From an uncultured Paenibacillaceae bacterium (GTDB lineage Bacteria; Bacillota; Bacilli; Paenibacillales; DA-C8), in NCBI GenBank assembly GCA_937957685.1, contig CALGAO010000031.1, positions 1 through 64,000 on the forward strand: 64,000 nt of DNA. Direction: 5' to 3'. A model generated the notes under the pieces. That model searched no databases, had not been told where the DNA came from, and saw only the letters and a program-made list of their open reading frames with translations. Below, one piece after another: positions 26,417 to 35,349 of this stretch. Each line of letters begins with the position of its first letter. Within the stretch, counting starts at the first letter, position 1. Both the position numbers and the translations under genes were made by a program.

Positions 26417-26841
26417 CTTGTCTTGCTCCTCCTCCGCATTATGTATTGGGATGAACGGCCGGATGCATTACCAACCCCATCCGTCTGTGGTCATCATAGT
26501 TCACGTCACCGCGCCAAGTCAAGCCGCACGGAACAGCACGGACAGGCCGGCGCACCCATCATGTCCCCGGATCGCCGATATCCGGCATCACCCGGCCTCG
26601 CTCCTGTCTCCATCATCCAATCGCATCATGCATCGGTCCAGTGAAGTTGAGGAGCCCTTCCGGTAATGGCCAAGCCATCCGATGACGGGCCATCACCTGC
26701 ACGGACAGTCCCGCATAGAAAAAGATCGGGATGGAAACCTGCTGTCTCCTCCCCGATCCCGGGTGCAGGGATGCTCCCTGGCGGCACGGCCGCCTGCATG
26801 GAGCGATCCTCCATATCGTTTGTTGTCAGATGATGTCCGAA
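26417..26841. other. 425-bp intergenic region between catalase and aldo/keto reductase genes
   Basis: Apart from the catalase terminator at 26718-26758 I see no coding frame with a ribosome site, RNA gene or repeat here. Confidence 0.6.
26718..26758 (-). terminator. Terminator of the catalase gene
   Basis: Minus strand: stem GATCGGG / CCCGATC around a purine-rich loop of 21 bases, followed by TTTTTCT. The stem flanks the run GAGGAGACAGCAGG. It lies 84 bp past the catalase stop. Confidence 0.65.
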
Positions 26842-28344
26842 TCAGCCCTGGCCGCTCGCCGCTTCCACTTCGCTCATCGGAATGCCAAGCGCTCTGGCCA
26901 CTCCTTCGCCATAAGCGGGATCAGCCTTGTAGCAGTTGTTGATATGGCGCAGCTGAACTTCCTTCGTCGTACCCTGCATGGCGCGAGCCGTGTTCTCGAA
27001 CAGCCGCTGCTGCTCATCCGGCTTCATCAGGCGGAACAGCTTGCCCGGTTGCTCGTAATAGTTGTCGTCGTCCTCACGGAAGTTCCAGTAGCTGGCTGCA
27101 CCGAACAGATCAAGAGGCGGTTCCTGATGCTCCTTGCTGTCCTGATGCACGCCGTAACTGTTCGGGCTGTACGTGATCTGATTCGGTCCGCCGACGTTCG
27201 GATGCAGGATCCTCATCGCGCCATCCCTGTGATACGGGCAGAAGTTCGTGGCCGCCTTCGGATAATTGACCGGGATCTGCCAGTAGTTGACGCCGAGGCG
27301 GTAGCGCTGCGTGTCGCCATAGGAGAACAGGCGGCCTTGCAGCATCCGGTCAGGCGAGAAGCCGATGCCCGGCACGATGTTCGCCGGCGAGAAGGCGGCT
27401 TGCTCGACTTCCGCGAAGTAGTTCTCCGGATTGCGGTTCAGCTCGAGAACGCCCACTTCGATGAGCGGGAAGTCCTTCTTGTACCACACCTTCGTCAGGT
27501 CGAACGGGTTGTAAGGCATGTTGTTGGCCTGCTCTTCCGTCATGACCTGGATGTACATCGTCCATTTCGGATAATCGCCGCGCTCGATCGCTTCGTACAG
27601 ATCTCTCTGATGCGTCTCGCGATCCTTGCCGATCATCTTCTCCGCTTCCTCGTCCGTCCAGTTCTTGATGCCCTGCTGCGTCTTGAAGTGGAACTTCACC
27701 CAGACGCGTTCGTTGTTCGCATTGTACATGCTGAACGTGTGGCTGCCGAACATGTGCATGTGGCGGTAGCTGGCCGGGATGCCGCGGTCGCTCATGACGA
27801 TCGTGACCTGATGCAGGGCTTCCGGCAGGCTGGTCCAGAAATCCCAGTTGGCTTGCGGGTTCTTCATGTTCGTCTTCGGGTCGCGCTTGACGACGTGATT
27901 AAGGTCCGGGAAACGCTTCGGATCGCGGAAGAAGAATACCGGCGTGTTGTTGCCGACGAGGTCCCAGTTGCCATCCTCCGTATAGAACTTGATCGCCGTG
28001 CCGCGAATATCGCGTTCCGCATCAGCCGCACCGCGTTCGCCGGCCACCGTCGAGAAGCGGATGAAGACTTCCGTTTGCTTGCCGATCTCGGAGAACAGCT
28101 TCGCCTTCGTATACTTCGTGATGTCGTTGGTGACGGTGAAGGTGCCGTAAGCGCCGGATCCCTTGGCGTGCATGCGGCGTTCCGGGATCACCTCACGGTC
28201 GAAATGGGCCATCTTCTCGAGAAGCCATACGTCCTGCAACAGCACCGGGCCGCGTTTGCCTGCTGTGAGGGTGTCGTCGTCGTTCGGTACGGGAGCGCCA
28301 AAGGCTGTGGTTAATCGCTTATGTTGATTGTCTTGTTCGGACAT
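26842..28344 (-). CDS. katA: Monofunctional haem catalase, KatA type
   Basis: 500-residue small-subunit catalase that splits hydrogen peroxide. His59 (RRMHAKG), the RFSTVAGERGAAD signature, the Asn of VGNNTPVFFFRD (near 132) and the haem-ligand Tyr in RLFSYGDTQRYRLG (near 342) are all present, with FDLTKVWYKKDFPLIEVG typical of Bacillus KatA. The strong ribosome site AAGGAGG lies at 28353-28359. Transcription probably starts from the promoter at 28393-28421; a PerR-like box lies just upstream of it, so peroxide control is plausible. Monocistronic. Confidence 0.97.
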   Translation of the reverse strand: MSEQDNQHKRLTTAFGAPVPNDDDTLTAGKRGPVLLQDVWLLEKMAHFDREVIPERRMHAKGSGAYGTFTVTNDITKYTKAKLFSEIGKQTEVFIRFSTVAGERGAADAERDIRGTAIKFYTEDGNWDLVGNNTPVFFFRDPKRFPDLNHVVKRDPKTNMKNPQANWDFWTSLPEALHQVTIVMSDRGIPASYRHMHMFGSHTFSMYNANNERVWVKFHFKTQQGIKNWTDEEAEKMIGKDRETHQRDLYEAIERGDYPKWTMYIQVMTEEQANNMPYNPFDLTKVWYKKDFPLIEVGVLELNRNPENYFAEVEQAAFSPANIVPGIGFSPDRMLQGRLFSYGDTQRYRLGVNYWQIPVNYPKAATNFCPYHRDGAMRILHPNVGGPNQITYSPNSYGVHQDSKEHQEPPLDLFGAASYWNFREDDDNYYEQPGKLFRLMKPDEQQRLFENTARAMQGTTKEVQLRHINNCYKADPAYGEGVARALGIPMSEVEAASGQG

Positions 28345-28392
28345 AATCTGAAATTCCTCCTTAATTAAAATTATTATTAATTTATATTCAAT

Positions 28393-28421
28393 ATCATATA
28401 AAATATTCTCCAGGATTGCAA
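28393..28421 (-). promoter_or_regulatory. Sigma-A promoter of the catalase gene
   Basis: Minus strand: TTGCAA (28421-28416), 17 bp, TATGAT (28398-28393), about 48 bp before the start codon. The leader downstream is very AT-rich (runs of AAT/ATT), unlike the rest of the window. Confidence 0.7.
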
Positions 28422-28439
28422 CTCTAATAATCTAGTTCT

Positions 28440-28454
28440 TTAGAATGATTCTTG
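28440..28454. promoter_or_regulatory. PerR/Fur-like box upstream of the catalase promoter
   Basis: TTAGAATGATTCTTG matches the PerR consensus TTATAATnATTATAA at about 11 of 14 positions and contains the palindrome AGAATnATTCT. It lies about 20 bp upstream of the -35. Assignment to PerR rather than Fur or Zur is inference from the catalase context. Confidence 0.45.
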
Positions 28455-28551
28455 TTAAAAGCGATTTCATAGTCATCGTCGTCCGATCAAGGCTATCTGT
28501 ACCCGGCACAGATATCCGTATGTATCAGCCATTGACCATGCGCCCTTGAAC

Positions 28552-29634
28552 TCACGCGTCTCCGTCATTCAGCCTGGTCAGAATCCCTCCCTGATACGCA
28601 TATCTGGCAGAAACAGGCGTCTCCAGATCCGGATTCAGGAACACCTGAAGCTCAATCGCGAATCGCCCCGCTGCCTGAACCAGTCTGGCCAGATGAATGG
28701 TTTGCTCGGGCACATCCAACAGTTGCGCCACCCGGTCGCTCCTCTCCCAGCTCCCCTGATGCCAGCGATAGATGGTCACATCCGGCCAGGACAGATGCAG
28801 GCCCTCAAACTGAAGCACCAGCTCATGAGCGGCGTCCCCGTCCATATCCGCCAACATCGGCTTGCCCCAGTCGCCGATCATGTACCAGCGTCCGAGCGTC
28901 ACGTCCTGGTACAGGATGCCGATCCTGCCCGGACCATTCGCCGCCAGCGCGATCGTGCCATGCAGATAGATGTGCTGGCCTCCACTTCGATACTCGTGCC
29001 CCAGCCATATGACCGCATCGCTCAGTGCAGCATCATCGGCCAGATCGTTGGGCACGCACTCCGGAAGGCGGAGGGGTTGTCCCCGGTATACCAGGATCCC
29101 GATCGCCTCATGCGAGAACGTGCAGACCTCCTCGCTGCCGGTTGGCCGGTAGATCTCCAGGCTGATCGGCTCGCCGCTATAGTACCCGATTGTAAGCGTG
29201 TTCAACAGTTCCCACGATGGATCGGGTGTGATCGGTTCCAGCTCGACCGATTCCACCGGATGGAATCCTGGCTTAAGCGACTCAGGAAAATCATAGGTCG
29301 CGGCGCTCGTTTCCTCTTCGGCGGCGGAGCCGGTTTCCTCCGGCTTCGCTTGCGGCTCGGGCTGTCTCCCCTCCGGTGCGGCAGATGGCTCCGGCTTCGC
29401 TTCTGTTCCATCGGGGGGCGCTTCCGAGTCCGGCTCCTCTACGTCCACGGACTCCTCCTGTACAGGCGCATCGGCTTCTGAACCTGCTTCTCCTGTCGCG
29501 GTCACCGCATCATCGGACGAAGCGGACGGCGCCTTCGCCTTGTCACCGCATGCGGCGAGCAGCAGGCACATGACCAGGAGCAGGCTGCAGGCGAGAACCC
29601 TGCGCCAATGTCTGTTGATGGTGCGTTTCCTCAT
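28552..29634 (-). CDS. Lipoprotein of unknown function
   Basis: 360 residues. A basic start (MRKRTINRHWRR) and hydrophobic run end in the lipobox LLAAC, so it is lipid-anchored outside. Residues about 27-110 are a low-complexity linker rich in Glu, Pro, Ala and Ser that would span the wall. The C-terminal globular part includes DMDGDAAHELVLQ, like FG-GAP or calcium-binding loops of propellers, and ends with RYAYQGGILTRL. No family recognised. AAAGGAG precedes the ATG with a longish spacing. Confidence 0.75.
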   Translation of the reverse strand: MRKRTINRHWRRVLACSLLLVMCLLLAACGDKAKAPSASSDDAVTATGEAGSEADAPVQEESVDVEEPDSEAPPDGTEAKPEPSAAPEGRQPEPQAKPEETGSAAEEETSAATYDFPESLKPGFHPVESVELEPITPDPSWELLNTLTIGYYSGEPISLEIYRPTGSEEVCTFSHEAIGILVYRGQPLRLPECVPNDLADDAALSDAVIWLGHEYRSGGQHIYLHGTIALAANGPGRIGILYQDVTLGRWYMIGDWGKPMLADMDGDAAHELVLQFEGLHLSWPDVTIYRWHQGSWERSDRVAQLLDVPEQTIHLARLVQAAGRFAIELQVFLNPDLETPVSARYAYQGGILTRLNDGDA

Positions 29635-29800
29635 TTGCGGTGGACACTCCTTTTTCTTCCATTGTATCGTTGATTATACCTTATGTTGAAACCGTTAGCT
29701 GCAAGCACCTGGTCCGATTCTTACAAATATCAGATCTTCGTTTCGTTACGGCGGGAGGTCGACCCGTCGCGGTCTGTGTTGCTTGCTCCTGTCTGCCATC

Positions 29801-31195
29801 TCAGACCAATTTATGCCGATACCACTTGTCACCCCGGAAGCGGATTGTAAAGATGACACCTCTGACCAGCCATTCGGTGATCATCGCCACCCATACGCCG
29901 AAAACGCCAAAACCGAGCGTAACACCAAGCACATAGCCGAGGATGACGCGCAGCAGCCACATCGTCAGCATCGAGGTGATCGAGGTGAACCGGGAATCCC
30001 CGGCAGCGCGCAGGGCGGACGGCATGATGAAGCTGATCGACCAGAACAGCGGCTGGGCCAGCAGGATCAGGAGCGTCAGCCGGAAGATCAGCGGCACGAT
30101 CTCATCCGGCGGCGAGAACAGATCCATGAGCAACGGGAACAGAGGCAGGATCAGGATGATCGCGACGATGAACGACAGTGTGGAGAGGCCGAGGAAAGCC
30201 CTCACGTACCTTCGGGCATCCTGGACATCGCCGCGGCCGATGCTCTGCCCGACCACCGTGACGATCGCGATGCTGAGCGCCCCGCCGCCGATCTGCGACA
30301 CCATCGAGATCGATCCGCCTATGGCATTGGCGGTGATCGCCAGGGTGCCGAACTGGACGATGTACGTCTGCGTCAGCAGCTTGCCGCCGTTGAAGAACAT
30401 CTGCTCCGCCGCGAACGGCAGACCGACGAACAGGATCTTCTTCACGATCGCCATATCGACATGCAGCACATCACGAATGCGGAAATGCAGCTTCGGGCAA
30501 TATCTCAATATATATACCGTTGCGGCTGTGGCGCCGATCACCTTGGCCAGGATGAGCGAGATCACCAGACCCATGACCCCCATATCCAGACCAACGATGA
30601 ACAGAACGTTCAGGCCGAGATAGGTAAGATTCATGATGAGGGACAGGATGAGGCACACCCGCGTCTCGGCGATGCCGCGAAGCACGCCGGTGATCGCCGA
30701 ATACAGGCCCAGGAGCGGAAAGGTGATGCATTGGCCGATGAGGTAGATGCGCGCGTTATGCAGCACGTCCGCGTCCGCCCGGCCAAACAGCAGCTGAAGC
30801 ATCGGATCATGGAACGCGAGCACGAGCGCGGCGATGCCGAGCGATGCGACCGTCACCGTGGAAAGTGCCTGCGAGGCCGCCCGGGTGACCATCTCCCCTC
30901 TTCCGCTGCCCTTGTATTGGGAGACGATGACCGTGCCGCCGGTAGCCAGGGCGATAAACACATTGGCGATAAAAATGATGAGCGAATCCACCATGCTGAC
31001 GGCACTGACCGCCGCCACGCCGGAGGAGCTGATCATCGCCGTATTGAACAGGCTGATGAGGATGAGGAAAGCCTGATCCGCCAGCACCGGCAGGATGATC
31101 GCGATGATCTGCTTGTAGTCGAACATATTGCCTGACAGCGAACGGTCCAGCAGGCGAATGGCTCCCATCTTCCATTTGTGCAACAAGGGCTTCAT
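29801..31195 (-). CDS. MATE family efflux transporter
   Basis: About 464 residues with twelve membrane segments, in two similar halves (QAFLILISLFNTAMIS near 35 and the matching GKLLTQTYIVQFG part near 270). MATE proteins export drugs or metabolites in exchange for Na+ or H+. Family features include the early GVAAVSAVSMVDS and ATGGTVIVSQYKG segments. The start is either ATG 31207 or, with better distance from AAGAAGTG, ATG 31195. Stands alone; tRNA-Lys lies upstream on the same strand and has its own terminator. Substrate not predictable. Confidence 0.9.
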   Translation of the reverse strand: MKPLLHKWKMGAIRLLDRSLSGNMFDYKQIIAIILPVLADQAFLILISLFNTAMISSSGVAAVSAVSMVDSLIIFIANVFIALATGGTVIVSQYKGSGRGEMVTRAASQALSTVTVASLGIAALVLAFHDPMLQLLFGRADADVLHNARIYLIGQCITFPLLGLYSAITGVLRGIAETRVCLILSLIMNLTYLGLNVLFIVGLDMGVMGLVISLILAKVIGATAATVYILRYCPKLHFRIRDVLHVDMAIVKKILFVGLPFAAEQMFFNGGKLLTQTYIVQFGTLAITANAIGGSISMVSQIGGGALSIAIVTVVGQSIGRGDVQDARRYVRAFLGLSTLSFIVAIILILPLFPLLMDLFSPPDEIVPLIFRLTLLILLAQPLFWSISFIMPSALRAAGDSRFTSITSMLTMWLLRVILGYVLGVTLGFGVFGVWVAMITEWLVRGVIFTIRFRGDKWYRHKLV

Positions 31196-31363
31196 AAGAA
31201 TCATCACTTCTTGTCAATTGAGATCGTCCGTTGCGTTTGAGACATTATACCACCGTTGATTGCAATTTTCAGTACATTTATTTGACCAGTATCGGTCATC
31301 GGCAGGTTGCAGTCGCTCTGCTTCAGCAGGCAACGTCGGCAACGTCCCTGGACGGAGCAAGTA

Positions 31364-31397
31364 AATAAAAAACCTTATGTCGAAGCCGACATAAGGT
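31364..31397 (-). terminator. Terminator of tRNA-Lys
   Basis: Minus strand: perfect 11-bp stem ACCTTATGTCG / CGACATAAGGT with a 4-base loop, followed by TTTTTTATTT, 17 bp after the tRNA. Confidence 0.88.
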
Positions 31398-31413
31398 ATC
31401 GTGATTTATGTAA

Positions 31414-31489
31414 TGGTGGGCTCTCAGGGACTCGAACCCTGGACCAGATGATTAAGAGTCACCTGCTCTACCAACTGAGCTAAGAGCCC
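31414..31489 (-). tRNA. tRNA-Lys (anticodon CTT)
   Basis: A 76-nt cloverleaf on the minus strand: acceptor GGGCTCT / AGAGCCC, D-arm GCTCAGTTGGTAGAGC, anticodon loop CTCTTAA (anticodon CTT, reading AAG), T-arm with GGTTCGAGTCC, discriminator A and encoded CCA. Promoter at 31535-31563 and terminator at 31364-31397 make it a single-gene unit. Confidence 0.96.
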
Positions 31490-31534
31490 ATATCCACTTG
31501 CTTCAGCAGTTCGTTTACCGAAGCAACATTGATT

Positions 31535-31563
31535 ATTTTACTCGCCTCGGATCCATCTGTCAA
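31535..31563 (-). promoter_or_regulatory. Sigma-A promoter of tRNA-Lys
   Basis: Minus strand: TTGACA (31563-31558), 17 bp, TAAAAT (31540-31535), 45 bp before the mature tRNA 5' end. Confidence 0.7.
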
Positions 31564-31778
31564 CTTTAAATTTTACCAACCTTCACCCCCTCAACATTAC
31601 GCCAAACCCGCGTCCCATCTGCGTTTTCCCGTAATTCCGGCCACTTGCGTTCGACATGGACAGAAAAATTTTTTTGCGATTTATTCTTAAGATATCCTTT
31701 ATGAGCGGTTAATAATTTCTTTATATTTGCCAGCTATACTGGATGAAGGAAGCGAGGAATGGAAGGGGGTATCTGTTG

Positions 31779-32018
31779 ATGGATCAGCGCTTGCGGATGC
31801 TCAGAGATTCCGAGCATCTGTGTTATCGCGTTTGCCATTATCTGCTGCAGAACGAGAAGCTGGCTCTGGAGACCGCCAAGCTCGCTCTGCTGGAGCTCGC
31901 TCGCAACCCGGACTTTTACGCGTGCCCCCAGGAGCAGAAGCAGGACATTATTCGCCGCGTCGCTGCCCGCAAATGCCTGATGGCTTACTATAGTCATAAA
32001 GACCAAAGGTCGGGATAA
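31779..32018 (+). CDS. Small hypothetical helical protein (79 aa)
   Basis: A 79-residue soluble, all-helical product (MDQRLRMLRDSEHLCYRVCHYLL...), with two cysteines near residues 15 and 19, one at about 48 and one near 67. The ATG at 31779 has GAAGGGGG upstream; an ATG 36 bp earlier in frame has none. The run LCYRVCHYLLQNEKLALETA faintly recalls region 2 of ECF sigma factors (LVYRYCYYLL... AEDAA), but it is far too short to be one and I do not claim it. Isolated gene after tRNA-Lys; function unknown. Confidence 0.6.
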   Translation: MDQRLRMLRDSEHLCYRVCHYLLQNEKLALETAKLALLELARNPDFYACPQEQKQDIIRRVAARKCLMAYYSHKDQRSG

Positions 32019-32227
32019 CCGATGCCGATCCGCACCCGATATGAGCGCTTGTCGCATACGCATCTGTCCCAACCTCATCCCGATGGCTGTGATTCAATGG
32101 ATTGTTGCTTCACACACTGACGATGCATTGGCGTCTCTTCTGGCTTCAGGCAACAACGAAGATGATCACGGCCTTTACCGTCTCCGCTGCCCTTGTCCCC
32201 TGCCGCGGCCTCGCTACCCCCTTGCGA

Positions 32228-32668
32228 TCAGTTCAGGTTCTTGCTCCATTCGTCCACCCTGCGGAAGCTTTCCTCCTCCGACAGATCCTCCACCCGCGAC
32301 ATGATCGACCAGCGGACGCCTACCGGATCCAGGATGCTCGCATAGCGGTCTCCGGATACGAAGTTCGCCGGCTGCTCGCGAACCTGAGCTCCATGCTCGA
32401 TCGCCAGCGCAAAGGTATGATCCACATCCGGCACGTAGATCCCCAGGGAATAGCAAGCCTCCCCATTCCCCGGAGGCAGCACCAGCCGATAATGGGGATT
32501 CGCCGATCCGAGCTGCAGATAGCCATGACCGAAGTCCAGATCCGCATGGACGATCCGCCTGACTCCGTCAAATTCCATCTCCGTCAAACTCTTCAGCTTC
32601 GCGCCGAACACCTTCTCGTAGAACCCGATGGCCCGCTTCGCATCGCTGACCACGATAAACGGCGTCAA
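32228..32668 (-). CDS. VOC/glyoxalase-like (PhnB-type) protein, 5' end disrupted
   Basis: 146 residues of a vicinal-oxygen-chelate protein. It reads TPFIVVSDAKRAIGFYEKVFGAK at the start and GNGEACYSLGIYVPDVDHTF, GAQVREQPANF, DRYASILDPVGVRWSIM later, typical of PhnB/glyoxalase relatives. The annotated start is a TTG without a ribosome site. The homologous frame continues upstream (GTPIGYTS) into the start of the divergent gene at 32701 without any ATG, so the true start seems to have been lost. Function not assignable; the fold may bind or modify a small molecule. Probably not expressed normally. Confidence 0.6.
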   Translation of the reverse strand: MTPFIVVSDAKRAIGFYEKVFGAKLKSLTEMEFDGVRRIVHADLDFGHGYLQLGSANPHYRLVLPPGNGEACYSLGIYVPDVDHTFALAIEHGAQVREQPANFVSGDRYASILDPVGVRWSIMSRVEDLSEEESFRRVDEWSKNLN

Positions 32669-32700
32669 TGACGTATACCCGATCGGCGTGCCGTGTATAC

Positions 32701-33714
32701 ATGAAGAATCTCGAAGAGCTGAACGCTTACGTGAAGATCGGCAACAAGGATCCGGAGAAGCTGGGAGACTATATCCTCCCGCTTGCCGTCTCTGACGATG
32801 CCAATTATATCTACTATATGGAATTCGACGAGGATGCCAGGTTCGGCCAAGACAGCGACGAAGTCGGACACCTCTATGTACAAAAGGGGAAAAAACGAAT
32901 CCGGCTCAGATCCAACGTGGCCCTAGCGGACCTGACCCTGCTGTTCAACAGGAACTATTCGCAGGTGATCATCTCCGAAGACGGCAGATCCTATCTCAGC
33001 ATCGATGCCGCAGAGAGCATCCCCGTGGCCAGATCCGAGATCATTTTTGCCGCATATGAGCTTGCATCCAGGTCCTGGGCGCTGCCCGAGTACGCATGGT
33101 GGAAGGACAGCTTCCGCGTGTTCGCCGTCAGCGATCTGACCAGCTTGCTGTTCCACAATGAACATGGAGACATCGTGTCCATCGACCGATCGGGCAACAG
33201 CGAGACGCTCGTCAGCGAGGCCTGGAACTCCTATGTGACCCCTGACGGCAGCACCGTCGTATACGTCGATGATCGTGAACGCCTCATCCGCAGATCCCTG
33301 AAGGATCCAGGGAAAGAAGCCGAGATCATCTCGCGGGATGTCATGAGCTTCCAGACGGCGGGCGATGGCAAGCTCATCTACTATCTCGATTTCAACAACG
33401 ATCTGTACGTCGTCAAGGGAAGCGATGAACCTAAGCTCCTGATGATGGATGCAAGTTACCCGATCAACCTGACACCGGACGGCGAGCAGTTCCTCTTCAT
33501 GGCGGATTACCGAGACGAGAGCGGCGATCTGTACATTTCCTCAAGGGGCGGTGATCCGAAGAAGATCGACGAAGATGTGTACACCTATGTCGTGACGGAG
33601 AAAGGCATGTACATCGCCAAGGACTACGACGAAGGTTGCTTCGACCTGTATTTCAGCAGTGACTTCAGCCGATCCGAGCTGATCACCCACGATGCGGAAT
33701 CGCTCTTTTATTGA
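32701..33714 (+). CDS. Propeller-like hypothetical protein, probably truncated at the 5' end
   Basis: 337 residues of repeated beta-strand blocks with SDDANYIYYM, SEDGRSYLS, TPDGSTVVYVDD, AGDGKLIYYLD, TPDGEQFLFMA: a TolB/WD-like propeller with Asp-Gly turns. Such proteins in related bacteria usually begin with a signal or a membrane segment; none is here, and the ATG at 32701 has no ribosome site or promoter and abuts the broken start of a divergent VOC gene 33 bp away. I think this is the C-terminal part of a longer protein. Function unknown. Confidence 0.55.
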   Translation: MKNLEELNAYVKIGNKDPEKLGDYILPLAVSDDANYIYYMEFDEDARFGQDSDEVGHLYVQKGKKRIRLRSNVALADLTLLFNRNYSQVIISEDGRSYLSIDAAESIPVARSEIIFAAYELASRSWALPEYAWWKDSFRVFAVSDLTSLLFHNEHGDIVSIDRSGNSETLVSEAWNSYVTPDGSTVVYVDDRERLIRRSLKDPGKEAEIISRDVMSFQTAGDGKLIYYLDFNNDLYVVKGSDEPKLLMMDASYPINLTPDGEQFLFMADYRDESGDLYISSRGGDPKKIDEDVYTYVVTEKGMYIAKDYDEGCFDLYFSSDFSRSELITHDAESLFY

Positions 33715-33719
33715 CCTGT

Positions 33720-33802
33720 ACGCCACACCAACGGCCCTATCCGGGTTGATCGGATCGAGGATATGAACAGCAACCATCAACGCCACACACGCGGCCCTGT
33801 CC
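33720..33802. repeat. Short direct repeat, about 23 bp, 60 bp apart
   Basis: ACGCCACACCAACGGCCCT at about 33721 recurs as ACGCCACACACGCGGCCCT at about 33781, each followed by (A/G)TCC. The second copy forms the left arm of the terminator. Confidence 0.4.
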
Positions 33803-33820
33803 ATGGGACAGGGCCGTTTC
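33792..33820 (+). terminator. Terminator after the propeller-like gene
   Basis: Stem CGGCCCTGTCC / GGACAGGGCCG with a very short loop, followed by TTTC, 78 bp after the stop. Confidence 0.6.
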
Positions 33821-33831
33821 GCATGGGCGGA

Positions 33832-33933
33832 TCATGCCGAGGCTGCGGGAATGCCGAGCACCTCCAGCACCTTGCGAGCGGCCGCTTCGCCGGATTGCGG
33901 ATTCAGATGAATAAATAAACCGAATGACGCACA
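33832..33933 (-). pseudogene. Possible 3' gene remnant on the minus strand
   Basis: A short open frame ends at TGA 33834-33832 and reads, from about 33918, FIHLNPQSGEAAARKVLEV followed by LGIPAASA. It looks like the protein-like C-terminus of a lost gene: the frame runs only to a stop at about 33954, has no start, and is followed by the SDR gene on the other strand. I cannot name the parent family. Confidence 0.3.
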
Positions 33934-33974
33934 CCCTGTTGTTGTAAAATTCTAGCGGCAAGGATGTGTGTGAA

Positions 33975-34769
33975 TTGAGCAAACGTCTGGAGAACAAGGT
34001 CATCGTCATCACCGGCGCTGCCATGGGGCTTGGTCAGGCCACGGCGATGGAAGCAGCCAAGGAAGGGGCGAAGCTGTCGCTGGTCGATCTGAATGCCGAC
34101 GCCCTGGAGCAGTCGAAGCAGGAGATCGCCGCCAAATATCCCGGCACGGAGATCCTGACCATCGTGGCCGATGTGTCCAAGGAAGACGAAGTGCGCCGAT
34201 ACGTGGACGAGACGGTCAGGCAGTTCAACCGCATCGACGGGTTCTACAACAACGCAGGGATTGAAGGCAGGCAGGCGCTGATCCCCGACTATGACGTGGG
34301 CGTCTTCAAGAAGGTCATCGACATCAACCTGTTCGGCGTCTATTACGGGTTGCGCTATGTGATCCCGGTCATGCGGAAGCAGCGATACGGGCGGATCGTC
34401 AACACAGCCTCGGTCGGCGGCATTCGCGGCGTGCTGAACCAGGTGCCGTACGTCGCCAGCAAACACGCCGTAGCCGGCATGACCAAGAATGCGGCGCTGG
34501 AATTTGCCCGGGAGGGCATCGTCACCAACGCCATCGCCCCCGGGGCCATCCTGACGCCGATGGTCGCCGGCTCGTTCAAGCAGGTGAATCCGGAGGACCC
34601 GAAGAAGGCGGAGATGGAATTCGCCCAGGGCAATCCGACGAAGCGGCTGGGACTGCCGGAGGAAGTGGCGAAGGTCGTCGTGTTCCTGCTCTCGGAGGAT
34701 TGCAGCTACGTGAACGGGCAGATCATCGCGATCGACGGAGGACAGTCGAATATTTACGGATTTGTGTGA
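33975..34769 (+). CDS. Short-chain dehydrogenase/reductase
   Basis: Classical SDR of about 264 residues with a Rossmann fold. The cofactor motif TGAAMGLG is near 14-21, the NNAG motif near 92, catalytic Ser in NTASVGG near 143 and YVASK (Tyr and Lys) near 157-161, and the C-terminal DGGQSN is typical. Likely oxidises or reduces a small alcohol, keto acid or ester with NAD(P). TTG at 33975 has suitable distance from AAGGA; the GTG at 33966 is too near. Stands alone between damaged genes. Confidence 0.88.
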   Translation: MSKRLENKVIVITGAAMGLGQATAMEAAKEGAKLSLVDLNADALEQSKQEIAAKYPGTEILTIVADVSKEDEVRRYVDETVRQFNRIDGFYNNAGIEGRQALIPDYDVGVFKKVIDINLFGVYYGLRYVIPVMRKQRYGRIVNTASVGGIRGVLNQVPYVASKHAVAGMTKNAALEFAREGIVTNAIAPGAILTPMVAGSFKQVNPEDPKKAEMEFAQGNPTKRLGLPEEVAKVVVFLLSEDCSYVNGQIIAIDGGQSNIYGFV

Positions 34770-34807
34770 GCAAGTGAGCAGATGCGGCTTGCTTCGCTCT
34801 TCGCCCT

Positions 34808-34853
34808 GTCGATGCCAGTGTGAGCTTCCGGTGCTGCTCGCACTGGCATCGAC
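34808..34853. terminator. Hairpin between the SDR gene and the hydrolase remnant
   Basis: Long stem GTCGATGCCAGTG / CACTGGCATCGAC extended inward by TGAGC / GCTCG. There is no T-tract on the plus strand (CATTATC), so it may act as a weak terminator or a 3'-end stabiliser for the SDR transcript. Confidence 0.5.
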
Positions 34854-34857
34854 ATTA

Positions 34858-35255
34858 TCAGCCACCCTGTTTCTCCAGGTAGTGAATGGCCTGCTCAACG
34901 GCCTCCGGATGAAGGTGCGGGATCATATGCCCGGCCTGCTCCAGGACGACAAGCGTGGATCCCGGCACCTCTCGATGCAAGCGATAGCTGTGTTCCTTCG
35001 TCGTGAATGGATCCAGATCTCCAACGACGATGATCAGCGGCACTGTGACCTCACGATATCTGTGCATCATTTCTGTCGCAGCTGGCACAAAGGCCAGCAC
35101 GTCCTCCCGGTTCGATCACTTCATCGAAATCGTGCGCATGAAGCACACCGCCATGGAGAAACACGATCGGTTGCCCGCTCCCTTTGCTGATATAGTGCAG
35201 CTTGACGCCTTCTACTGTGACAAAATTCCCATCCGGCGGGATCCTCAGAAGCCAG
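34858..35255 (-). pseudogene. Alpha/beta-hydrolase remnant with internal deletion and frameshift
   Basis: The N-terminal piece (from about 35255) reads RIPPDGNFVTVEGVKLHYIS, then GSGQPIVFLHGGVLHAHDF, the start of an alpha/beta-hydrolase up to the oxyanion loop. At about 35110 the frame changes and the sequence jumps to VLAFVPAATEMMHRYREVT and then IIVVGDLDPFTT and EQAGHMIPHLHPEAV, the acid and histidine end. The middle with the nucleophile elbow GxSxG is missing, about 130 residues by family length. A relic, not functional as a hydrolase. Confidence 0.65.
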
Positions 35256-35349
35256 CACTGGCTCCATCTGAGCCGGGAGCGCCCGAATCTTCATCGTCTG
35301 CCAAAGTTTACCGATGGCTCCATCCATCCAGCCTGTCGGGTATACAGGA

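Noticed and set aside
31779..32018. ECF sigma factor fragment
   Set aside because: The resemblance to sigma region 2 covers about 20 residues only, and region 4 is absent; left as hypothetical.
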